DNA of 64,000 nucleotides from contig CP136068.1 of NCBI GenBank assembly GCA_032622095.1, positions 124,813,989-124,877,988 on the forward strand. Direction: 5' to 3'. The notes under the pieces were generated by a model that was not told where the DNA came from, did no database searches, and saw nothing but the letters and a program-made list of their open reading frames with translations. Positions 14,503 through 27,289 of this stretch are shown here, in pieces (the stretch's first letter is position 1; each line of letters starts with the position of its first letter). The stretch is from Siphonodentalium dalli (lineage: Eukaryota; Mollusca; Scaphopoda; Gadilida; Siphonodentaliidae). The position numbers and the translations under genes are program-made.

Positions 14503-15781
14503 GTAAGTTTAAAGATGTCCTGTATGATTTGTACCACAAACCACCACCTGTGCGTGTTCTACGCCATAACATAATTAGATTGGACCAATGGGCACATTAA
14601 CCGCTTCACAGCCGTATAAGACAGTATTGTGCTCTAGGGCTGGCGATAGACAATATATAGCCCCCCCCCCCCAATTTGACTCTTTGTGTTTGTGTCTATT
14701 TTCGTTAGTACAACGAAGTTGGACAATAATTTGACTTTAATGAACAAAGCAATCATTTTGCATTATCTAGTGTTAGTGTCATGTGCGACTTTTCGAAATA
14801 GTATTAATCCGCCCGAATCAATGTAAAAACGCGACGCGGTCATTTTTTTGGCGCGATGACAAGTGATATGTTGCACGCGTCTATTCATCACTCATGACAG
14901 ATACAGAAATATTATATAGATTTTTTAATGATATAATAGGGGTTTCATATGTGATATGAATGATGGTGATAGTGTGATTTCGCGATGCATGCATGATATG
15001 AATGATGCTGATTACAAGTATTTGAAATTTTTGCCTGGTATTTACCTCTCGGTTGATTTAGGCATGGGCAGATTCGTCCCCTAAAGCATCTTCACATAAA
15101 GTACATAGTCTTTCGTTGTATGGGGTATCTGTACATGAGCCTGTTTCGACTGGCTGTCGGTGGTTTCTGGTACTAAATCTTATAATAGGGACCTCAACTT
15201 TATTATTGTCTACCAACATTTATCTTGGTTTGTTAAAATCTTGTCTGATTGATCTATAAAACTCGTATTTGAAATATTTCGCCATGTCTGGATATAGGTG
15301 TCTGTTATTTCTCATCTATACATCACGGAATCTCAAAGCTATTTTGCAGTCAAAACAAACAGAGCTAGCCGGTATACGTGTTTATTACATGATCCTACCC
15401 TTATTCCATTCAATAAACCCATTCTATAAATTGTGATATTAAACGTTCGTTTAATAACAGGAAATAGTGCCAGGTGACCTTTGACTTCCGGTTTGTCGAC
15501 CTGTTAACATTCCGTACGCTACGTCTCAAAATACTATGGCTTCCAATATTTTTCCAACAAACTATTACGAAGGAAGAGTTTGAAAAGTTATGTCATTAAA
15601 TATACGCCATTAAATGCGTTAAAAAGTCTGTATTTATCTGGGACTATTTCGTTACGCGGGCAAACAACGAATAGTTACGTGAAACGTCATCGCATGCCTT
15701 ATAGAAGCCGACGTTAATTTCGCGTCACATTTGTCGATTTAAGTTTGTTTTGTCGATGTTTTGGATCATGTAATAAATAGA

Positions 15782-15926
15782 ATCTACAACTCGTCCCCAG
15801 TTTATAGCGGAAATTACAAAACTCGTCCAGTAAATTAGGTCTGGACCTCGCCAAAGGCTCGGTCCAGACCTAATTTACTGGACTCGTTTTGTAAATTCCG
15901 CTATAAACTGGGGACGAGTTGTAGAT
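15782..15926. mobile_element. Near-perfect 145-bp palindrome (foldback element)
   Basis: ATCTACAACTCGTCCCCAG at the left end is mirrored by CTGGGGACGAGTTGTAGAT at the right end, and the match continues inward to a short centre near 15854. TA dinucleotides flank it a few bases out (15777-15778 and about 15931-15932), compatible with a TA target duplication if the element includes GA/CCTC edges. It lies in the first supported intron of the Shisa-like gene. A transcript of it would form a hairpin of about 70 bp. Confidence 0.85.
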
Positions 15927-16163
15927 CCTCTATATATACGGCTTCACGAGGTATCCGGATTTTAATGATATCGCGGTATGACAAGATAGTTATCCGGACC
16001 GCCGTGCATGCTGCATCCTGTCTGTCATCCCAGTTTAGAACAAAAGCACACGTCAGTCGATATACGATGGAATATCATCACAATCTCACATCGTAATAAT
16101 CATCATACGAGTGTTATTATCTTTAGAGCAGTACAACATTTGTTTTCGATTAAAAATATAATT

Positions 16164-16744
16164 TTAAAGGGATGTTGTACTCAAATATTGTTGTTGATTT
16201 CTGTAGGCTCTGAGTCGTAGAATAAGGTAACCAGATTTACATAATTTCATAGTTTGTTGAGTACGAAGTATAATGTTATGGATGGCAGATTAGCCGGATT
16301 GCGAAAATACAAATTGTCGTTGTTGAGTAAGTTTTGTACAGTTTTCAAGCAAATGTATCAAATAAATGTTATATTATATGTATACTAGTCCGATATCCTC
16401 ATATAAGTTTTTTTTACAGTCATCAGTCAGTGAGTGGCTTGAGTTTACGCCCCATATCAATATGATTGTTTACACGATCATGTGTGCCACGCGTTGCCCG
16501 ATCCACTATCCGTGAATTAATTTGATTATGTCTTGTACACGGAAATCCGTAATTTATTTTATGGCTCCAGCCATAAATTAAATTTATATCAAATTATTAA
16601 CTTCGATTTTAAGATAACCTATTAACCTGATCGTTTACATAATACATCTGCGACTCAAATTACTTATTGTTCTATATATAATATCGATATTGGATCGTTG
16701 TTATTACCGGGAATTTATTGAAAAAGCGTACAGTACATCTTTAA
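16164..16744. mobile_element. TTAA-flanked element, inverted relative to 31564-31843
   Basis: It starts TTAAAGGGATGTTGTACTC and ends CGTACAGTACATCTTTAA. The right half (about 16490-16744) is the reverse complement of the element at 31564-31843, sharing TTGCCCGATCCACTATCCGT and the internal GGCTCCAGCCATAAAT. TTAA at both ends is the target duplication known for piggyBac-type elements. No transposase is present. It ends about 125 bp upstream of the transmembrane exon. Confidence 0.65.
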
Positions 16745-16870
16745 AGCAATTGTTAAGTGAAATATGTGTAGTACCATATGTTTCTCTTGTGTATCAATTC
16801 TAGCGTGTCTTCAAAATTCAATTGTTGTTTGTCGTTTGATGTTGTTGTTAATATATAGTTTTTTCTTCAG

Positions 16871-16980
16871 CGGAATCAAAGTGGGTGCATTACTTGGAGT
16901 AATAGTCGGGATTGTTTTCACCATTATCGTACTGTGTTGTGTGGTAGCCACATGTCGAAGGAGGAAGAATGGGCAAACAG
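16871..16980 (+). CDS. Shisa/CYYR1-like protein, transmembrane exon
   Basis: The acceptor is a pyrimidine tract ending TTTTCTTCAG. The first base completes a Cys codon with TG from 14501-14502. The exon encodes GIKVGALLGVIVGIVFTIIV then LCCVVATCRRRKNGQT. This is a Gly-rich single transmembrane helix with juxtamembrane cysteines (possible palmitoylation sites) and an Arg/Lys stop-transfer, giving a type I topology. I placed the donor at 16981 (CAG, then GTTTCA), which leaves one base and joins in frame to 34458 (Val, then a Thr run). An alternative donor at 17002 (GTTAGT) has the same phase and adds seven residues (GFNSRRM), with Phe in place of Val at the junction. The sequence does not decide between them. 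Confidence 0.85.
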
Positions 16981-17224
16981 GTTTCAACTCCAGACGAATG
17001 TGTTAGTATCTACAAACGATATTTATAACCCCGACCACGCCCCCGATCGTCGTTAGGGGAGAGGATAAAATTATGGAAAGCCGAAGGGGATTAAACTTGT
17101 TGCTATAGTTGCTAATTGTTACCCCTTAGAAAATAGCACCAGGATTCCGGGTCTATCCCGGTGTTATCCCGGCCATAGTCCAATCCCGATGGGATTCCGG
17201 TTATAGTCAGATTTTTTTCGGAAT

Positions 17225-20200
17225 AATTATGAGGGGGACCACCCCCTTTTCGTACGCCGGATTCCGGGGTTAATATAGAGTATTCCGGATGCCGAGTGTC
17301 AGTACGCCGGATGCCGAAACCTGTATATATCGTATTCCGGGTGCCGAAATTACAATGACAGATATTATTTAGTGTTGTTTTTTTGCATTCATAATTAACT
17401 AATAATTAACATTTTTAATTTTCCTACCCGTCAATAGAAACAATGACAACAATAGTGTAGACGGTGAACGCAAAATGTATAGTACGAGAGATAACTCGAT
17501 CGCTTTCGAGACATCGACTTGCGACCTTGAAAATCTAACTTAGTAAACATGGCGCTCAAATTTGAGGCATCTTGTTCAGGAGATATTAGTCCACCTCTGC
17601 ACCCCCCCCCCACAAGGACTCAACTTCATCCCACTAATTTTCTTTCTTAATGTCTCCTCTAATTTTTTTCTGTTTTTAACCAGAAAAAAAAGTGGCCGCA
17701 GAGACTCCAGACAAGATGGCGTCCATCATGGCGGCCATTTTATATGCACGAGGTCTCTTTGATCGCCGTTATAGTAAAGATGATATCACACGCGGTCTTG
17801 TTTTCCGCTCGATTCGTTATGCTAATATACAAATTAGCAAAAAATCCGACACCAGAATCCAATATGGAGGCAAAGATGGCCGCCGAAATGTGAAAATATG
17901 CTATTTTTCTGACATTTCAACACATTTCGTTTGTCTCTGTGGGAAAATATTGGCATCTTGGCGCGAATTTATACATTTATCGTATAGAAGAGTCATTAAC
18001 AAACACAAGGCGACCATCAAATACATTCATTGTGGGATATTTTTGTCCGATATCACGTTTTCCCAAATGCCGGTATAATAGGTCAAAGCCGAATCGACGC
18101 TAATAACGCGATGTAATGTTTCGAATCAATGAATGTTATTGCTATTATAACAACACCCATGCATATATATGTGCAGTAGATACTCGAGCTAGGATTCTTG
18201 TTATACCTGAGTTGAGGAATATTCACCCAAATCCAAGATGGCGACCAAAATGGCCACCAGAATCGCCGATTTTAACATCAGTGAGCGTTATTGTCACGAC
18301 AAATCCACACCTGTTTACTATTGTGAGTTGGGAACACTTAGGCGAAGAACTGTCCTTGTACCATATCCAAATAAAAGTCCCCCAAAATCTAAAATGGCGC
18401 CCACAATGGCCGAAATATTTTTGAAAAATCAACGAAATTCCCTCATTTCCACATCATTGGGCATTATTTTCGAGACAACTGGACACATGCTGACAGTTGA
18501 GTTGGAAATACTGAGGTGAAGTAATTACCTTGCATCTCATGCACGAAAATTCCAAATTGAAGATGGTTGCCAAAATGGCGACCGAAATTTGAAAACAAGC
18601 TCACATTCCTTTACTTTCTTACGATGGGCCTTATTGCTATGCGATTTATGCCCACAATTACATGTTCATATGGAAAATGTATGAAGTACTCAATTGAGTT
18701 TGGCAAATTATCACAGTCAAGATGGCGATCAAACTGGCGGCCAGAAATTAAAAAGAAGTCGATTTTATCACATACTAATTTCAACTTTTTGTCATTATTT
18801 CGATGGACAAAACGGAACATAATATAAGCCATCTATGAGTTCCAACATAAGTCGTAGCCTTCTGGAAGGATGAAAACCCACAATTAATAATCGCGATGTG
18901 GCATTTCGAAATCCATTCTCCACTAAGCGCCCATAATGGCCGTAACCGTATATAGGTGCGCCGAATAGTCATATTTTAACTTCCAAGAATCAAAACAACA
19001 GTACCTGAGTTTATTCTGATTTGCCACATTCAGCATTATCTGGACCAGTTTCCGTCTCTTCTTCAGATTAATCTATCTCGCTCACACCAACACAGTTTTC
19101 TAAACTTCTTTGTAGAAAGGTCCCGCTAATCGGAATGTGTCAAATAATGCATATGCCGGTGCCTGTCTCTATCTGTGTATATTCAGCTTTGGTAACCTGA
19201 TGGGGATAACAACATGTGCACCTGGTGATCTTCCCAAACAGCCACTTCTCAATATATGGTTCATCAATTCACATACTCATCTAATGCACTGACGTACCCG
19301 GAAAACTTCTGTATATGGCTTCGAATGTTGAAAGCCTGACATTTGACGGATGCCTTTCTGCTAAGGCGTAGAAGACCATAATGCATAATATACCCACACT
19401 TCTTGACCGCCTACTTGACTGTGAGTATCAATTGCCAAACTCAAATGAATACATACTTCATATCAATATTCCACATCAACATGTAATGGTGGGTAGAAAT
19501 CGCGAAACATTAACGCCCATCGTAAGAAAGTAAATGAATGTAGGCGTGTTTTCAAATTTCGGTCGCCATTTTGGCAGTCATCTCGATTTGGAAAACAATT
19601 TCTTGTATGAGATGTAAGGTAATTACTTCACCTCAGTATTTCCAACTCAACTGTAAGAATCGGTGAGTTGTCTCGACAATAAATGTATAAATTTACGCCA
19701 AGATGCCAATATTTTCACACAGAGACAAACGAAAGGCTGTGAAATGTCAGAAAAATAGCATATTTTCACATTTCGGTGGCCATCTTGACCGCCATATTGG
19801 ATTCTGGTGTCGGATTGTTTGCTAATTTGTAATGGTTGTATATTAGCATAACGAATCGAACGGAAACAAGATCCCATGTGATATCATCTTTACTATAATG
19901 GTGCTCAAAGATACCTGGTGCATATAAAAAAATGGCCGCCATGATGGACGCCATCTTGTCTGAAGTCTCTGCGACCATTTTATTTTCTTGTTAACAACAG
20001 AACAAAATTAGAGGTGACATTAAGAAAGAAAATTAGTGGGATGAAGTTGAGTCGTGGGGGTGCAGAGGTCGACCAATATCTCCTGTACTAATCCATCCGG
20101 ATGGAATTCAGTTCATCACGCCGTCCGGAACAGCGGAGTTTTTGTTTGTCTCTGTCAAATGGAACCAATATTTCATTATCGGAGCTAAAAACCCTCCTCA

Positions 20201-20595
20201 TCAATGAGTACGGTGTTACTCAGTGGGCCGCATCGTTGGGTGGCGAGTTTCAAAACAAAAATATCATTGAAAAGGCTAAAACCCGACCCAGAATCCCCCC
20301 ATGGAAGGTTTTTATGCTGTGACACGGCGACGGAATGGAGCAACGTAAAGGGATAGTTGCATAGTACTCCCACGTCTCCTTCTTTCTTTGAGTATATATG
20401 GTCATATATAGAATGAATTGCACATTTTATACTACCAATGCGTTGTTTTAGCTATACACGTTTGGCAACAATGGGTTAAATTGGTATAAATAGTATTCCG
20501 GACGCCACCATCTGTTATGGAGTATTCCAGATGCCACCCCCATTTTAGGCCGGATGTCGGATGCCAGAGTGGGTGGGGTGCCCCCCCTCAATTAT
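17225..20595. mobile_element. 3.4 kb nested foldback element with paired ATGGCG motifs
   Basis: Long inverted arms run inward from AGGAGATATT (17579-17588) and AATATCTCCT (20075-20084). They share GTGCAGAGG, AATTAGTGGGATGAAG and long blocks through about 18830 on the left and from about 19390 on the right. Outside these, CCGGATGCCG-rich repeats and ATAATTATGAGGGGG at 17225 are weakly mirrored by 20500-20595. The arms carry many AAGATGGCGNCC and GCCAT pairs (near 17712, 17872, 18236, 18392, 18562, 18720, 19565, 19780 and 19935). Frames reading MATKMATR or MAAETPDKMASIMAAI come from these motifs. No transposase is recognisable. Confidence 0.75.
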
Positions 20596-20599
20596 ACTA

Positions 20600-21378
20600 G
20601 TTGTGATACTGACTAAATGAAACAACGATAATTCTAGCCAATCAATGTACAATAGTAAAAGACATTTAAAAGTTAAATAGCATGTTCGTTAGTTTGTAAT
20701 TCAAAAGCGCCATTTACAATACAATTTAACAATTAAATAGTTACAGATGATGATCTGCAGCTAGCAGATTGACATCTCCAAGCCCAGCATCGTCACCCTC
20801 TGACATGGTTTCAGTTAGCCGATTAATTATTATTCAGATTGACCAGAGACACCTTGGCATGTTGTGGGAACTGCACCCGCAACCATCACTTACCAATCGA
20901 ATCTGGTGCATGTATTAACTCAGATTATTCCGATAGACCATATGTACTCTATGTGGTACAAATATAGGGGGCGAATTCTACGTAATATTGCAATGCCAGT
21001 GTTTAAAAGACCTGCGAGTCAAATAATATTCTTGTAGACCAAATACCATCAAATTACCGAACTTTTTAACTGTAAAACTTGAAAAACCTTTCTTTATCCA
21101 TTAGACGCGTCCTGATTTTATTCAAAAACTCCTGAGGCATAATATATACGTAATACATTAAAATCCGACATTTGCGCAACCATGCGTTGTTCTCAATCAA
21201 CTGTTTTATTAAAATATGTGTAATTTTCACAGCGCAGCACTTTTGTAATCTGCACAGAAATAATATGCGCTGTTCAATGGTATTCCACCACGCTGTATTG
21301 TGTCACATTTTACGATTTGAGTAAATTATTGAATTGCAGAGTTGCACTGTCGTTCACAATGCTCAGCAGTAGAACTAC
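20600..21378. other. Intron sequence without recognised features
   Basis: AT-rich intron between the foldback element and the next repeat array. I see no conserved exon. Confidence 0.4.
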
Positions 21379-24330
21379 TACAAGAAAACCATAGTCAGAA
21401 ATGATAACGCCACCAAGATCATATTAGTAGCCATAAATATAAATTATAATATAATTATAATATAAACTAGAATGAAACTGAAATTGGACAGCAATTTCGA
21501 TACTTCCATGGTCGCTAAAGACGGAAATTGCATGTCACATGATAAAGTGTCATTTGTAAGGAGACACATATCAGTATGTTGATACTATAACTCATACTAA
21601 TAATCGACAACCACAGATTCTAGCCAACTTTAGAACCGAAAGTGCGAACCCTATCATTTTTCAGTATTTTAGAACACATTTGAATGAGCAAACAATGAAA
21701 AAAGTCTACACCCGATATCTACAGCCGTCTCGGATGAGATACGATAACAACAATAAAACATATAAAGAGCGTTTTACCAAAGGTCAAGGCCATACGAAAT
21801 TCCCCTTTTGGGCATCGACTGCATATGGTCAATTGTTATGCAGGTTCATAACTTAAAATCGTTTGGCCGAGCCGTTTTGACGATATAAGAAATCAAACCT
21901 CGATTTGCGAGTCATTCTGGTGGTATGAAAACCCCCCAAAAATCAGGTTTTTAAGAAGCCATAACTCCCGAAGTTTAAGTCTGATTTAAAAAAGTTGAGT
22001 GACATAGTAATCAGTGGCAACTATTGATGATGTATACAAAATTCCAATACAATCGGCGCCAAAATAGTTTTGAGTTACATACCCGCACGTCCGTTCTCCC
22101 AAACAGGAAGTGAAATCCGTAAACTTTATATACCGTTATAGAGCGCAGAGGTTGATGCACATAATGCAAAAAGTCCCATCTCAATATCTCAAGCCGTTCT
22201 GTTTGTATAAAGAGAGTTGTTTTATTATTCGACCAGTGGCGAAATTTTAAACCGGAAGTGCGACCCCTATAATTTTTCAGTATTTTAGAACACATATACA
22301 TGTGCACATAATGAAAAAAGTCCGAACCCGATATCTCTAGCCGTTTCGGAGGAGATACGTCCACAATATTAAAACATATAAAGAGCGTTGTTTCCAAAGG
22401 TCAAGGTCACACAAAAATCCCTATTAGTGCATCGACTGCGTATACTCAATGGCTCTGCAGGTACCAAATTTCAAACTAATCGGCCTAGCCGTTTCGACGA
22501 TATAAGAAATAAACATCGATTTTGCAAGTCATTTTAGTGGCGCGAAAACCCCCCCAAAATCAACAAAATGGCGATAAATCCGAAGGTCAAGGTCGGACGA
22601 AATTCTCAATGGGCCATTTTACTAGAACATCCAAAGTTATATACTGGAACCGAAAACAGCATGTGAATCGGTCCAGCCGTTCCTAAGATATAAGCATGTT
22701 ATCGGAATAATAATAATAATAATAAAAAAAAGAACTAGAATGAAACTGTAATTGCACAGCAATTTCGATACTTCCATGTTCGCCAATGACGGAATTGTGT
22801 CACCTGATAAAGCGTCAGTTTTCAGGAGACACATATCAGTATGGTGATACTGTAGCTGATAGTAATACTCGGCAACCACAGATTCTATCCACCAAATTCC
22901 ATCAAAATCTGCACCAAAAACAATTTGAGATACATACCCACACGCCCGTTCTCCCAAACCGGAAGTGAAATCCATTAACTATATATATCATTAGAGAGCG
23001 CAGAGTTTGCTGCACATCATGCAAAAGGTCCCAACTCGATATCTCAAGCCCTTCTGGATTTCATATAAAGAGCGTTGTTTTATCCTTCGATCAGCAGCGA
23101 ACATTTAAACCGGAAGTGCAAACCCTATTATTTTTCGGTGGTACATAACACACATAAATGAGCAAATAATGAAAAAAGTCCGAACTCGATATCTCAAGCC
23201 GTTTCGGAGGAGATACTGGAAGAACAATAAAACAGATAAAGAGCGGTGTACCCAAAGGTCAAGGTCAAACGAAATTCCCTATTAGTTCATCGACTGCCAA
23301 TGCGCAATGTCTAAGACATTTCCGAATTTCAAATCAATCGGCCAAGCCGTTTCGGCGATATAAGAAATCAAACCTCTATTTTGCAAGTCATTTTAGTGGC
23401 GCGAAGACCCCCAACAAATCAACAAAATGTCGATAACTCTGAAGGTCAAGGTCGGAAATAAACAAGGTTTTTAAACAGCCATAACTATCGAAGTTTATGT
23501 CCGATTTTTAAAATTCGAGTTGCATAGCAATCAGTGGCATCTACTGATGACGTCTACCAAATTTCATCAAAATCTGCGCTAAAATAGTTTTGAGATACAT
23601 ACCCACACGCCCGTTCTCCCGAACCGGAAGCGATATCCGTTAACTATATATATCGTTCGAGAGCGCAGAGTTTGCTACACATCATGCAAAAAGTCCCAAC
23701 TCAATATCTCAAGCCGTTCTGGATTTCCTATAAAGAGCGTTGTTTTATCCTTCGACCAGTAGCGAACTTTTAAACCGGAAGTGCGAACCCTATCATTTTT
23801 CGGCAGTTCATAACACACATACATGCGCAAATCATGAAAAAAGTCCGAACTCAATATCTCAAGCCGTTTAGGAGGAGATACGATAACAACAATAAAACCG
23901 ATAACGAGAGTTTTTTCCAAAGGTCAAGGTCAGACGAAATTCCCTAATTTACATCGACTTCGTATACTCAATGGCTATGCAGGTACCAAATTTTAAATCA
24001 ATAGGTCTAGCCGTTTTGACGATATAAGAGATCAAACCTCGATTTTGTAAGTCATTTTAGTGACTAGAAAAATTCCAAAAAATCAACAAAATGGCGATAA
24101 CTCCGGAGGTCAAGGTCGGACGAAATTCTCAATAGGCCATTTACCGAGATCTTCCAAAGTTATATACTGAAACCGAAAACAGCAGGTGAATCGGTCCAGC
24201 CGTTCCGGAGATTAAGGCATGTTATCGGAATAATAGGAATAAGAAAAATAAAAGCCAGAAGAATCAGGAAGAATTACAATATACTTCCATGTTAACACAT
24301 GGAAGTATAATAATAATAAAAGCCAGAAGA
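21379..24330. repeat. Imperfect direct-repeat array of a non-coding element
   Basis: Opens with an 80-bp head (CAAGAAAACCATAGTCAGAA to TATAAACTAG) that recurs at about 37670-37755 and 44023-44105. The body repeats blocks beginning ACCC(G/A)CACG(T/C)CCGTTCTCCC at about 22081, 22936 and 23602, each followed by an AGAGCGCAGAG segment and by AAAGGTCAAGGTC segments. An AAT-type simple tail occurs near 22707-22735, before a new unit starting CTAGAATGAAACTG. Tails such as CGGTCCAGCCGTTCC with short AT-rich repeats resemble the 3' ends of non-LTR retroelement derivatives, but I cannot assign a class. Minus-strand frames here follow the repeats. Confidence 0.65.
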
Positions 24331-24359
24331 ATTACAATATCCTTCCACGTTAAAACGTG

Positions 24360-26270
24360 GAAGTATAACTAGCTTTCAAATTCCATGTGGGAAATTTGCT
24401 TACTTCCATATATCAAGTTTTCCCGTTTCTCGTGTTATACATTACATTCTTCAAACTGTCTTCTTTATTACACTATATGATGGGCCCGACTTCGTCCGGG
24501 CTGTTTCCCGTCTGATTTCCGGCGAAATGCGCGATTTGACCTTGAATTTACCATATTGAAGGTCAAGGTCACGCCGGGTCACAATTTGACCCGTTCAAAA
24601 CACTCCCGGACAAAAGTATCCCTAGGTATAAAATTTCGTCGAAATCCGTCAGTTTTACCCAAATTGACCTTGCATTGCCTGTTTTAAAGGTCAAGGTCAG
24701 GTCGGGGTCACGATTTGACCCGTCCAAAACACTCCCCGGATAAAGGCACTCCTAGGTATCAAATTTCGTCGAAATCCGTCCGTTTTACCCGATTTGACAT
24801 TGAATTGACCATTTTGAAGGTCAAGGTCAGGTCTGGGGCACGATTTGATCCGCCCAAAACACTTCCCGGACACAAGTACCCCTAATTATCAAATTTCGTC
24901 GAAATCTATGGAAAGCCGAAGGGGAAATGCTAGTTGCTAGTTGCTGGTTATACGACGCTGTTTTTTCAAGGTGTTTCAGGGTGTTTCAAACTAGGAGATA
25001 GAATTATTCTGCGTTTCAATGGTGCTGAATTATAATATTTTATTCAAATTTTATGGCATAAATTGTTATTAAAACCGTATATACTATAAAAAAATCGATG
25101 ACTCGAAAATTAAGCGGGCCTTTAAAGTCAATACAAAGTCATAATTGCAGTTAGGTTCATCTCATACTCGTCTATTCAGCGATATTCAGCTACGCAGGTT
25201 GTTATAGCCTCCAGTATTCATTAAGCGTTATAGCCCCACTGTTACAATCCGCCTTTTGCTGGCGTATTCTTGCCTCTGATATTATTGAGATATTACGTCA
25301 CACGTAATGACATTAAATCGTATGGAAACATAGCAATTGTGTGGGGTGCGCGGCGTGAATATGTATTGAGAAATAAGGTCATACGTAATGACATTAAATC
25401 TCAAGAAAACCCGCGAAAACAAAACAAAATCACATTTAATGTTTTAAGTTATTTCCTTCATAAAAAGAATCTTCGTGATAATGAACTTTCTCAATACTTT
25501 AGAATATAGAATTAACCTTAAAATAACAAAAACCTTCGGAATAGAGAACGTTCGGAATAGCGAACCTTCGGAATAGTGAACATTCGGAATAGCGAACATT
25601 CAGAATAGAGAACCTTCGGAAAAGTGGACCTTTGGGATAGCGAACCTTCGGAATAGAGACATGCCCCCCCCCAATATGCAGATTATATGCCCAGAGTTCA
25701 AAGGTAAAGGCCCATAGATTTTTAAAATTGGCCCTTAAAATATTGAACCCCAAATTGGAGCCCGCGCAGAACAAAACTGTACCTGTGTCATGTCCCAATG
25801 CAGGAGGGTCCATATATACCGTAACTTCATATTATATGCCAAGAATTCAAAGGTATGGGCCCACGTAATGACATTAAATCTCAAGAAAAACCGCGAAAAC
25901 AAAACAAAATCACATTTCATGTTTTAAGTTATTTCCTTCATAAAAAGAATCTTCGTGATAATGAACCCTCTCAATACTTTAGAATATAGAATTAACCTTA
26001 AAATAACAAAAACCGTCGGAATAGAGAACCTTCGGAATAGAGAACCTTCGGAATAGCAAACCTTCGGAACAGTGATCCTTCGGAATAGCGAACATTCAGA
26101 ATAGAGAACCTTCGGAATAGTGGACTTTCGGGATAGCGAACCTTCGAAATAGAGACATGCCCCCCAATTACACCGGTGGCGTAAACACATGTGCTAATCT
26201 GTGTCAGACTATCGTGACTCTATCGGTACGGTTTACTCAAGTACGAGAATACCTAATCACACATAATGAA
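24360..26270 (+). repeat. 1.9 kb repeat block, copy 1
   Basis: Co-linear with 37750-39718 in the same orientation. In order: CTAGCTTTCAAATTCCATG start; CCCGACTTCGTCCGGGCTG; three tandem units of about 130 bp containing TTGACCTT, AAGGTCAAGGTCA and CAAATTTCGTCGAAATC; the phrase GGAAAGCCGAAGGGGA with ATGCTAG, resembling a Helitron-type 3' end; then a second part with a 480-bp direct repeat (about 25384 and 25864), each ending in a 16-bp array of GAACCTTCGGAATAGC. The homology continues to about 26270. It has no convincing coding frame and lies in the last intron of the Shisa-like gene. Confidence 0.75.
25529..26153. repeat. Two 16-bp GAACCTTCGGAATAGC arrays
   Basis: Arrays at 25529-25655 and 26009-26153 repeat a 16-bp unit with single-base variants. 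Equivalent arrays are at about 38994-39117 and 39546-39612 in the second copy of the block. The frames read from them (repeated RRFAIPNV / YSEGSLF) are products of the period. Confidence 0.85.
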
Positions 26271-26499
26271 TTCGCCCATTGGTCCACGCGTAAATCAAAT
26301 GTCCAAAACATCTTACACCGATGGCGTAAACAAATAATAGTTCAGCATGTCACCGCTGTATGGTCATCAATGTTCAAAACAGCTCAGACTACAAAGGTTT
26401 CACTGACAAATGTGTTTGAACGAAGGCCTATTATGGAATATGTGTGCCAAAATCGCATTTTGTGACGATGAATTTGATTGGTTACTGCACAGCTTGCAA

Positions 26500-27280
26500 C
26501 AAGCAGCTACAATTAACAAATAGCCGAAGGGGACATGCTTTTTGCTATTTACTAATTGCTTGTTGTTGGTTTTATAGTAACCAGTCAAATTTATTATCAC
26601 AAAACGGGACTTGGTTAAAATTTTCCCAGATCGGCGGCAAAATATTGAATTTTTAGTTGTTGTACGTGTATAGATTGGCATTGTGAATAACATCGCAGCT
26701 TCACAGTTGCTACAAAGTTTAAAGGAGGTTTTGATCAATCTCTACAATAATCGTTAAATGGCTAACCGAAACCATGTGAGGTGGGGTCACTGGTTGAGCT
26801 TGGGTTTTGAAATCCAGTACGTGTGTATTGGAAATTTTAGACATATGCCGATTTAGGCATCGGCCTATTTCCAGGTTCATCGCACTGAATGCATAAATTG
26901 AACTAGTTTAAAATCTCCTTTCCATGTAGATGGCCGATGATAATAAAATAAGTATTTATTTAATTATTTGCAAAAGGCGAATTTGAATTTCAAAATATCC
27001 CAAACGTCGATTTTGTTGTTAACTTTGTACCACTAGTTTTGATTGGTCAGAATTGACGATATGTTTATTGCATCAATATTGATTGGTTGTTATCATAACT
27101 ATCAACATAGTATCTATTTTTTACTAGTTCACTGTATGAATCCAACCCCATATAAATATGACTGTTGAGAAGACACAATTGTTCAAGTGACTTCGGTCAC
27201 AATTTTCTGTTCAATGTTCTGCGTTATGTTGTTGTGGCAGCTCATTAGTCCCAAATATATGGGAGGCCAAATTCGAAACT
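26500..27280. other. Intron sequence with a fragment of GCCGAAGGGGACATGCT
   Basis: The phrase AGCCGAAGGGGACATGCT near 26523 is shared with the element ends at 17080, 24910 and 38425, so a decayed copy of that family lies here. Otherwise no exon is recognised. Confidence 0.4.
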
Positions 27281-27289
27281 AATTGCCAA

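Noticed and set aside
18238-18519. Frames beginning MATKMATRIADF and similar in the 17-20 kb region as small genes
   Set aside because: They come from repeated AAGATGGCGACC motifs in a foldback element and occur in both arms and on both strands.
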